A DNA stretch of 8,617 nucleotides from an uncultured Collinsella sp. (GTDB taxonomy: Bacteria > Actinomycetota > Coriobacteriia > Coriobacteriales > Coriobacteriaceae), in the NCBI GenBank assembly GCA_938045085.1, contig CALINZ010000334.1, forward strand, positions 1-8,617, in the 5' to 3' direction. The translations under genes and the position numbers were made by a program. Below are positions 1-4,842 of this stretch, one piece after another; the first letter of the stretch is position 1, and the number at the start of each line of letters is the position of its first letter. Under the pieces are notes generated by a model, which saw only the letters and a list, made by a program, of their open reading frames with translations, did not search any database and had not been told where the DNA came from.

Positions 1-1
1 C

Positions 2-337
2 CGTGTTGCCGTTATGTATCTGGGTAAGATGGTCGAGGTTTCGGACTGGAAGACGCTCTACAGCGAGCCTCACCATCCGTACACGCAGTCGCTGCTGTCT
101 GCCGTGCCGGTGCCCGATCCTGATATCCAGAAGACCCGCAAGCGCATCATCCTCGCCGGCGATCCGCCGTCACCGCTGGATCCGCCGACCGGCTGCCGTT
201 TCCACACGCGCTGCCCGATCGCGCAGGGTATCTGCTCCGAGAAGCTTCCTGAGTTTAAGGAAGTTGCCCCGGGTCACTGCTGCGCCTGCCACTTCGCGGA
301 GCCGTTCCCGATCAAGGAATCGCACATCGACCTGTAG
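2..337 (+). CDS. Oligopeptide/dipeptide ABC transporter ATP-binding protein, C-terminal part (OppF/DppF type), truncated by window start
   Basis: The reading frame is open from the left edge (R-V-A-V-M-Y-L-G-K-M-V-E) to the TAG at 335-337, so the Met at 14 is internal and the true start lies upstream. The visible ~111 residues are the end of the nucleotide-binding domain (VMYLGKMVE, just after the D-loop/H-loop region) and the OppD/OppF-type C-terminal extension: HHPYTQSLLSAVP, then GDPPSPLDPPTGCRFHTRCP, then a Cys-rich end (GIC ... GHCCACHF). This extension is diagnostic of peptide importers; in some homologues these cysteines are reported to bind an iron-sulfur cluster. The protein would act at the cytoplasmic membrane face, hydrolysing ATP to power peptide uptake. 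Walker motifs are outside the window, so OppF and DppF cannot be told apart. The last codons lie inside the left arm of an inverted repeat (309-325). Confidence 0.93.
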   Translation, partial: RVAVMYLGKMVEVSDWKTLYSEPHHPYTQSLLSAVPVPDPDIQKTRKRIILAGDPPSPLDPPTGCRFHTRCPIAQGICSEKLPEFKEVAPGHCCACHFAEPFPIKESHIDL

Positions 338-522
338 TCGGTTGTTCTCGTCCGGGCCCGCGCTGGACTTAGTTTTCAGAACGTCCTCGACCATGGAAAC
401 CCCCTTATCCTGCTCCTTCGGAGCTGCGGATAAGGGGGTTTCCTGGTCTGCGGAATGTTCTGAAAACTAAGTCCAGCACGGACCCTGTGTTACCACTGCA
501 GAGGGGTGCGATTCCTTGATCG
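309..522. repeat. Outermost 17-bp inverted repeat enclosing palindrome A
   Basis: Bases 309-325 (CGATCAAGGAATCGCAC), the last codons of the ABC transporter gene, recur as an exact reverse complement at 506-522. Between these arms and palindrome A the two sides (326-353 and 486-505) align only loosely. The right arm is therefore an inverted copy of the gene's 3' end. Either an inverted duplication (fold-back copying) produced it, or the pair forms the base of a very large hairpin. The arms are seen directly; the origin is inference. Confidence 0.75.
354..485. repeat. Nested palindrome A (three-tier hairpin with conserved internal loops)
   Basis: The outer arms 362-382 and 457-477 are perfect 21-bp reverse complements. 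They extend to 354/485 with only two C/A mismatches (361/478 and 357/482). A middle stem of 16 bp follows (395-410 with 428-443), then a 5-bp stem (412-416 with 420-424) closed by the loop TTC at 417-419. Two asymmetric internal loops separate the tiers: C386-TC-G389 faces C448-TGC-G452, and C410-T-G412 faces C424-TGC-G428. Bases 390-393 (ACCA) also pair with 444-447 (TGGT). No T-tract follows on either strand, so this is not a standard intrinsic terminator, although it sits where the transporter transcript should end. It shares loop sequences with palindrome B. Confidence 0.85.
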
Positions 523-549
523 CTCACTTAATCTAATAAGAAATTGAGC

Positions 550-575
550 GAGGCCGGAGCTTTAGCTCCGACCTC
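550..575. repeat. Hairpin, 11-position stem with one C/A mismatch
   Basis: Bases 550-560 pair with 565-575 around the loop TTTA. The core CGGAGC/GCTCCG is perfect; 554/571 is C opposite A, which would be a G-U wobble in a transcript of the other strand. There is no T-tract, so a terminator role is unproven. Confidence 0.6.
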
Positions 576-585
576 CCCATATAAG

Positions 586-604
586 GGCTCGGCAAAGCCG
601 AGCC
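586..604. repeat. Perfect 8-bp hairpin with AAA loop
   Basis: GGCTCGGC (586-593) and GCCGAGCC (597-604) are perfect reverse complements around AAA. It lies 10 bp after the hairpin at 550-575. No T-tract follows on either strand. Apart from these hairpins and palindromes A and B, the gene-free stretch 338-934 shows no coding region I can support. Confidence 0.65.
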
Positions 605-665
605 ACCAAATTTGCATCAGCCCCCAGAACATGTTTGAGAACTGTGCCTGAAGTATGTATTTGCA

Positions 666-790
666 GGCCCCGAATCGGTGTTGCCTCCCGGCGCGTTCCG
701 CAGGGGGAGCGATATTTTGCAGCACGAAGTGCGCAGCAAAATATCGCTCATGCCCGAGGACGCGCCGGGAGGCAACACCGATTCGGGGTC
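666..790. repeat. Nested palindrome B (same architecture as A, opposite orientation)
   Basis: The outer arms 668-695 and 761-788 are perfect 28-bp reverse complements and extend to 666/790 through one G/T pair (667/789). The middle stem is 14 bp (707-720 with 736-749). The inner stem is GCAC 722-725 with GTGC 729-732 around the loop GAA. The internal loops are C699-GCA-G703 opposite C755-GA-G758, and C720-A-G722 opposite C732-GCA-G736. Read on the - strand these become C-TGC-G opposite C-TC-G and C-TGC-G opposite C-T-G, the same loop identities as palindrome A, and the apical loop becomes TTC as in A. The stem sequences are unrelated to those of A. Confidence 0.87.
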
Positions 791-828
791 GGACACACGG
801 ATTTACCTGCGCATTTACAAATTCGTAA

Positions 829-877
829 ACTTTTTTCTAAAAAGTGCTTGCACAGTTCTCGAATCATAGGTTATTAT
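829..877 (+). promoter_or_regulatory. tRNA-Leu promoter with A/T-tract dyad
   Basis: A dyad ACTTTTT (829-835) / AAAAAGT (839-845) ends two bases before the -35 hexamer TTGCAC (848-853). The -10 is probably TATTAT (872-877) with an 18-bp spacer. Transcription would start near 884, about 50 bases before the tRNA. The same dyad, at the same offset, precedes the two other tRNA promoters in the window. Confidence 0.72.
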
Positions 878-934
878 CTTCCTCGTTGAACGCGCGGGTC
901 CAACAAAACGAACCGCGAGTCAACAACATAGCAT

Positions 935-1024
935 GTCGGAGTGGCGGAATTGGCAGACGCGCTAGCTTGAGGTGCTAGTGACCGCTTTTTGGTCATGCGG
1001 GTTCAAGTCCCGCCTCCGACACCA
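935..1024 (+). tRNA. tRNA-Leu (anticodon GAG)
   Basis: The acceptor stem GTCGGAG (935-941) pairs with CTCCGAC (1014-1020), followed by discriminator A and an encoded CCA (1022-1024). The anticodon stem CTAGC/GCTAG encloses the loop TTGAGGT, giving anticodon GAG, which reads CUC/CUU leucine codons. The long variable arm (TGACC ... GGTCA) is the class II feature expected of tRNA-Leu, and the T-arm contains GTTCAAGTC. Total length is 90 nt. Confidence 0.96.
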
Positions 1025-1035
1025 TCGCATTTGAG

Positions 1036-1057
1036 AAGCCTCTTCGGAGGCTTTTTT
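1036..1057 (+). terminator. Intrinsic terminator after tRNA-Leu
   Basis: AAGCCTC (1036-1042), loop TTCG, GAGGCTT (1047-1053), with T-tract 1052-1057. It is a compact UUCG-loop terminator. It ends only 26 bases before the start codon of the next gene. Confidence 0.9.
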
Positions 1058-1083
1058 GTTACCGATGGACGGTGAGGTTCACG

Positions 1084-3429
1084 ATGGAAACGCTTGAGCG
1101 CAACGAGTGGGCAGACGTTGCCCAATTGGTCGAGATCACGAGCGATGCTGTCATCATCTGCGAGCTCGACGGAACCATTCTGCATGTGAATAATCGCTTG
1201 CTTGGTTTGATGTGCGAGGAACGCGCCGACGTCATCGGTGGAGATGTTAAAGACGTCCTGTACTCCTCCGCTTTTGAACGTGCGACGGAACATCGTCTGC
1301 CATTTGAAACTGATGGCTCCGAGAACGAACTGATGCTCAAGCTGAGTGACGGCTCTTTTATTCCCGTCCTGGTTTGTGCTGGCTCGGTTACGCCGCCTCG
1401 AATCTTTGGCCGCCGCGCGCCGCGCGTCCTGGTGGCACTCCATAGCATCGAAGAACAGTATTCGCACGACCGCCAGCTCAAGCGTGCGCTTTCGGAGCTT
1501 AGAGTGGCGAATAAGCGCCTCTCGGGCACGTTGTCGGTCATTATGAGCACGGTGGGCTCCGATGAGCTGCCTAGTTTGTTAGATACCGTTTTGAACCAGC
1601 TCGTAGGAACCCTCGACGCCTCGGGCGCTGCCATTTATTTTTCTGAGAGCGGCGGTTTTAAGCTTCGCGGTGTTTCCAAGGAACTGCACGACAACTATCT
1701 GCCCGAGTTTTTGCCGTATGGCGCTGGCATTCCGACGTATGTTCTTCGCGAGTCGCGCGCCTGTCGCTTGTCGATTCAACAGAACCTTGAGGGCGATAGG
1801 GCCGCTTCCGGTATGTTCATGGACCTGGACAATCGTTCTAAGCACCTGTTGCGCGTGCAGGATATGCCTCCGTACCGCAGCGAGATCTGTCTTCCCGTTT
1901 TTTACGGTACGCAGATCCTTGGCGTGCTGGAAGTTGGTTGGAAACGCCCTCAGGCACCGCTCGCCTATGACGTTAATGTACTCGAGGTCATTTGCGATTA
2001 CCTGTCTATCCAGCTGGTCGGCATGGCATCGAGTCTTCGCTCTCGTCGCACGGCCGAGCTTGGCCGTTCGCTCAATGTCTTACGTGATGAGTTGTTTACC
2101 TTTCTAGACGATTCCGCCGCGGCTACCCAGGCGGTATCGTCCGAGATCTGCAATATGCTCAACTGCCATTTTTGCCCTATTGAGTATGACGCCAGTCTGG
2201 ATTCCTACGTCATAGATTTTGAAGGCGGCAGTCGCGTTGCTTTGCCGGACGATCCCGAGAAGCTTTTCTTTTCTACGACGGCGCCGGCGGCACGTCTGGG
2301 AGCTGGCCCTGACGGCTTTGAGGCATCTGTTTTGGGCGGCACGAGTGCCGAGGACCTTAAACACGTCCGTATAACTCGCGTTGACGAATCGATGCCTATG
2401 GGAGGCTGGCTTAGGGCGCATGGTCTGCCTTGTCAGGGCCTCTACGTCGACTCCGGCATCGAGGCGGGGCGCCCGCGCTCTGAGGGTGATGGCAAGCACA
2501 GTAACGACGCGATTGTTCCTGCTTCTGTTGCGAAGGGGCCGACGACGCGCGCGCTGCTGCTTCGTGATGGCAGCCAAGAGCCGATTGATGACCTTGAATA
2601 TGACTACTTGGTGCACTTGGCGCATGACTTTGAACTGATCTACGAAGGCGAATCTCAAAAGCGCGAGGAGCGCCATATCGCTCAGACCCTCCAGATCGGC
2701 ATGAGAAATTCCCTGGGGGATGTTCCGGGTATCGCAACCGATTCGGTGTACCTGTCGGCCACGAACTCGGCGTTGGTCGGCGGCGATTTCTATACGCTCA
2801 TCCGACTTCCCGACGATTGCGCCGTCATGATTCTGGGTGATGTGTCTGGCAAAGGCATTGAGGCCGCATCGATGTCCGCGCTCGTCAAGACGGCCCTGAC
2901 GGCATATGCCTGGGAGGGCGCTGGACCGGCCCGCATGGCACGCTCCCTTAACAGCATGCTCATGGGCTTTTCGAGGGTCGAGACGTTCGTGACGGCGTTT
3001 ATCGCCAAGATTGACCTTAAAGCTGGACGCGCAACGTATTGTTCGGCGGGCCATCCACCGACCATGGTCATTAGGCCAGAGTCGATGCCGCTGGGTGGCG
3101 GCGAGGCCCGTGGGGGAGAGGTCGAGCTGCTTGGATGCCAATCGGGCGTAATCGGTGCTTTTGAGAGCATGGTGTACGAGACAGGCGTGTTTACGTTCGC
3201 CCCCGGTGACATGCTCTTCATGTATACGGATGGAACGATTGAGGCCCGCGACCGCGCCGGAGCGTTCTTTGGCGAGCAGCGTTTGCGCGATCTTCTGCTT
3301 TCTGTTTCGGGGGAGGGCGTATCGGGAATCTGCGGCAAGGTCTTGGGCGAGCTTGACCGATTTACCGAATCAGCGCTGGACGATGACATCGCGCTGGTTT
3401 CCCTTGAGTTTTTACGGGGTCGATCGTAG
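1084..3429 (+). CDS. PAS-GAF-PP2C (SpoIIE/RsbU-type) serine phosphatase
   Basis: This 781-residue cytoplasmic protein should dephosphorylate a STAS-domain anti-sigma antagonist. Residues ~10-105 look like a PAS domain (DAVIICELDGTILHVNNRL), ~158-315 like a GAF domain, and ~330-525 like a second, degenerate GAF. A helical linker (REERHIAQTLQ) leads into a C-terminal PP2C/SpoIIE domain. Its metal-binding signatures are intact: GGDFY (Asp568), GDVSGKG (Asp586), YTDG (Asp716) and DDDIALV (Asp766-768); SAGHPP is at ~654. There is no membrane segment, so the signal sensed is probably cytoplasmic; no ligand can be named. I chose ATG 1084 because GGTGAGG (1071-1077) lies 6 bases upstream; an in-frame GTG at 1072 lacks such a site. 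The gene forms an operon with the following STAS-HATPase gene. Only 26 bases separate the preceding terminator from the start. Confidence 0.92.
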   Translation: METLERNEWADVAQLVEITSDAVIICELDGTILHVNNRLLGLMCEERADVIGGDVKDVLYSSAFERATEHRLPFETDGSENELMLKLSDGSFIPVLVCAGSVTPPRIFGRRAPRVLVALHSIEEQYSHDRQLKRALSELRVANKRLSGTLSVIMSTVGSDELPSLLDTVLNQLVGTLDASGAAIYFSESGGFKLRGVSKELHDNYLPEFLPYGAGIPTYVLRESRACRLSIQQNLEGDRAASGMFMDLDNRSKHLLRVQDMPPYRSEICLPVFYGTQILGVLEVGWKRPQAPLAYDVNVLEVICDYLSIQLVGMASSLRSRRTAELGRSLNVLRDELFTFLDDSAAATQAVSSEICNMLNCHFCPIEYDASLDSYVIDFEGGSRVALPDDPEKLFFSTTAPAARLGAGPDGFEASVLGGTSAEDLKHVRITRVDESMPMGGWLRAHGLPCQGLYVDSGIEAGRPRSEGDGKHSNDAIVPASVAKGPTTRALLLRDGSQEPIDDLEYDYLVHLAHDFELIYEGESQKREERHIAQTLQIGMRNSLGDVPGIATDSVYLSATNSALVGGDFYTLIRLPDDCAVMILGDVSGKGIEAASMSALVKTALTAYAWEGAGPARMARSLNSMLMGFSRVETFVTAFIAKIDLKAGRATYCSAGHPPTMVIRPESMPLGGGEARGGEVELLGCQSGVIGAFESMVYETGVFTFAPGDMLFMYTDGTIEARDRAGAFFGEQRLRDLLLSVSGEGVSGICGKVLGELDRFTESALDDDIALVSLEFLRGRS

Positions 3430-3510
3430 ACCGCGATGCTTGACGGGCAAAATCTGCGCTGTTGCAGATACGTATGCATCGAGCGAGCTCTTTTGGGGAA
3501 CCATGGTCGT

Positions 3511-4257
3511 ATGAATGAGTGGAATGACATAGCGGTTCTGACGCCACCAGGCGATATCGACATCGCCTCGGTGTCCGTGCTGCGCCGACGGTTGGATAAT
3601 TTGATCGACCGGGGCGTGCGTCGTGTTGTCATCAATTGCCAGGCCGTGGGCTTTATCGACTCGACGGGTTTGGCGTTTTTGCTTACACGTGCAAGAGAGC
3701 TCATGAGGCGAGAGGGCCTGCTTTCGCTCGTTAACGCCTCCGATGAGGTCATTCGATTTTTGGAGATTGCCCGACTTGTCGACATCCTTCATGTTGCGGG
3801 TCCGGCGCGTGAGTCGATTCCCGCCATTCCGGTGGGAGAGTTGCCACGATGGGGCAAGAGCATCGAAGTGCAGCGAGGCATCGAGAATCTCCCGTATTAT
3901 CGGCACCGTGTGGCCGAGCTTCTCGAATCACTTCCCCTGAGGCGTGATGAACGTTATGACGTCGCATTGGCGCTGGGGGAGGCATTGGGTAACGCATATG
4001 ACCATGCGGGCGGTGTTGGCTGTATCCTGACGGTTCAGGCCTACGGGGACCGTGTTGTGCTCGAGGTGCTTGATCGGGGCGCTGGCTATTCTATCGATGG
4101 GGCGAGCGAGCCGGTGGCATCCGAGGAACGCGGACGTGGTATCAAGCTTATGCGCATGCTCGTCGATAATGTGGAGGTTGCCCGTCGTACGGATGGCGCC
4201 GGCACGCGCGTGCAGATGGTGAAGCTGTTTAGCGGAGCGCTCGAATCGTGTGCCTAG
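3511..4257 (+). CDS. STAS-HATPase fusion: anti-sigma antagonist joined to anti-sigma/serine kinase
   Basis: This 248-residue protein has an N-terminal STAS domain (~1-105, SpoIIAA/RsbV type). Its FIDSTGL motif carries the expected phospho-acceptor Ser51. A C-terminal GHKL ATPase domain (~120-245, SpoIIAB/RsbW type) has the N-box GEALGNAYDHA (Glu157, Asn161), the G1 box DRGAGY (Asp188) and the G2 box GRGIKLM (208-214). All nucleotide-binding motifs look intact. The kinase would phosphorylate STAS domains, and the upstream phosphatase would reverse this, switching the kinase domain between binding the antagonist and binding a sigma factor. Antagonist and kinase are usually separate proteins. 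I preferred ATG 3511 (GGGGAA 10 bases upstream, natural STAS beginning); an in-frame ATG at 3436 would add 25 residues, lacks an obvious ribosome site, and lies 6 bases after the phosphatase stop. No terminator follows before the next tRNA promoter. Confidence 0.9.
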   Translation: MNEWNDIAVLTPPGDIDIASVSVLRRRLDNLIDRGVRRVVINCQAVGFIDSTGLAFLLTRARELMRREGLLSLVNASDEVIRFLEIARLVDILHVAGPARESIPAIPVGELPRWGKSIEVQRGIENLPYYRHRVAELLESLPLRRDERYDVALALGEALGNAYDHAGGVGCILTVQAYGDRVVLEVLDRGAGYSIDGASEPVASEERGRGIKLMRMLVDNVEVARRTDGAGTRVQMVKLFSGALESCA

Positions 4258-4302
4258 CCAATCGCTTTGGCGCGTTTAGCTACCAAGAACATGCGGCAGG
4301 CA

Positions 4303-4350
4303 ACTTTTTTGAAAAAAGTACTTGCGTCTTTTGGACAACTCGCGTAAATT
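4303..4350 (+). promoter_or_regulatory. tRNA-Gly promoter with A/T-tract dyad
   Basis: The dyad ACTTTTTT-G-AAAAAAGT (4303-4319) is a perfect 8-bp palindrome and ends two bases before the -35 TTGCGT (4322-4327). A 17-bp spacer leads to the -10 TAAATT (4345-4350). The expected start is near 4357, six bases before the tRNA. Confidence 0.8.
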
Positions 4351-4362
4351 AATAACCCGCAA

Positions 4363-4438
4363 GCGGACATGGCTCAGTTGGTAGAGCACAACCTTGCCAA
4401 GGTTGGGGTCGCGGGTTCGAGCCCCGTTGTCCGCTCCA
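4363..4438 (+). tRNA. tRNA-Gly (anticodon GCC), copy 1
   Basis: The acceptor stem GCGGACA pairs with TGTCCGC, with discriminator T and encoded CCA. The anticodon stem CAACC/GGTTG encloses TTGCCAA, giving GCC (reads GGC/GGU). Length is 76 nt. It is identical over its full length to the copies at 4589 and 6718. Confidence 0.97.
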
Positions 4439-4448
4439 TTGCATTTAC

Positions 4449-4471
4449 GGACCGTTTAGGCGGTCCTTTTT
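4449..4471 (+). terminator. Terminator-like hairpin between tRNA-Gly and tRNA-Cys
   Basis: GGACCG (4449-4454), loop TTTAGG, CGGTCC (4461-4466), T-tract 4467-4471. It ends one base before the tRNA-Cys gene, so that gene can only be expressed by read-through or by a promoter upstream of the hairpin. It may act as an attenuator or a processing spacer. Confidence 0.75.
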
Positions 4472-4472
4472 C

Positions 4473-4546
4473 GGCGAAGTGGCCAAGTGGTAAGGCAGAG
4501 GCCTGCAAAGCCTTTACCCCCGGTTCGAATCCGGGCTTCGCCTCCA
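4473..4546 (+). tRNA. tRNA-Cys (anticodon GCA)
   Basis: The acceptor stem GGCGAAG (4473-4479) pairs with CTTCGCC (4536-4542), then T and encoded CCA (4544-4546). The anticodon loop CTGCAAA gives GCA. The T-arm contains GGTTCGAATCC. Length is 74 nt. No promoter is visible between it and the upstream tRNA-Gly. Confidence 0.96.
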
Positions 4547-4555
4547 GGCAACATC

Positions 4556-4582
4556 CGGGCGCTCCGGCGCCCGTTTTGTTTT
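4556..4582 (+). terminator. Intrinsic terminator after tRNA-Cys
   Basis: CGGGCGC (4556-4562), loop TCCG, GCGCCCG (4567-4573), followed by TTTTGTTTT (4574-4582). The stem is strong and GC-rich. tRNA-Gly copy 2 begins six bases later. Confidence 0.85.
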
Positions 4583-4588
4583 ACATAT

Positions 4589-4664
4589 GCGGACATGGCT
4601 CAGTTGGTAGAGCACAACCTTGCCAAGGTTGGGGTCGCGGGTTCGAGCCCCGTTGTCCGCTCCA
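4589..4664 (+). tRNA. tRNA-Gly (anticodon GCC), copy 2
   Basis: The 76-nt sequence is identical to copies 1 and 3, with encoded CCA and anticodon GCC. Its 5' end lies six bases after a terminator T-tract and has no promoter of its own, so it appears to depend on read-through from copy 1's promoter. Confidence 0.97.
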
Positions 4665-4672
4665 AGCGCAAC

Positions 4673-4702
4673 AGCCCGACTACTACGGTAGCCGGGCTTT
4701 TT
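4673..4702 (+). terminator. Intrinsic terminator ending the Gly-Cys-Gly tRNA cluster
   Basis: AGCCCG-A-CTAC (4673-4683) pairs with GTAG-C-CGGGCT (4688-4698) around the loop TACG, with one A/C mismatch. The T-tract is 4698-4702. Confidence 0.85.
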
Positions 4703-4842
4703 CGTACCCATCGCAGAGGTTCGAACCCGAGAGGGAGCGAGCGTTTTGGGGCGTGGCTGCGGCGTTGTTTGCCGCGGATGTCAGCTTTGGGCGTATCATC
4801 GTGGGCATCTCGCAAAACCTCGTTGCAAGGGAGGCTCACCCC

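Noticed and set aside
528..889. Small ORFs on both strands (528-725 -, 635-889 +) in the palindromic region
   Set aside because: Both read through arms of palindrome B and share a peptide only because the arms are inverted repeats; there is no supporting ribosome site or domain.
2104..3141. Long open frame on the - strand (345 codons) inside the phosphatase gene
   Set aside because: It lies opposite clear PP2C-domain coding sequence, has no recognisable domain, and is typical of shadow frames in GC-rich genes.
4718..4727. GGTTCGAACC resembling a tRNA T-arm remnant
   Set aside because: The flanking bases cannot form a T-stem and no other tRNA parts are present; it is simply a 10-bp palindrome in the glucosidase leader.
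4369..4842. Upstream extension of the alpha-glucosidase reading frame
   Set aside because: The frame is open, but it translates through three tRNA genes and their terminators; the strong ribosome site at 4827-4834 fixes the start at 4843.
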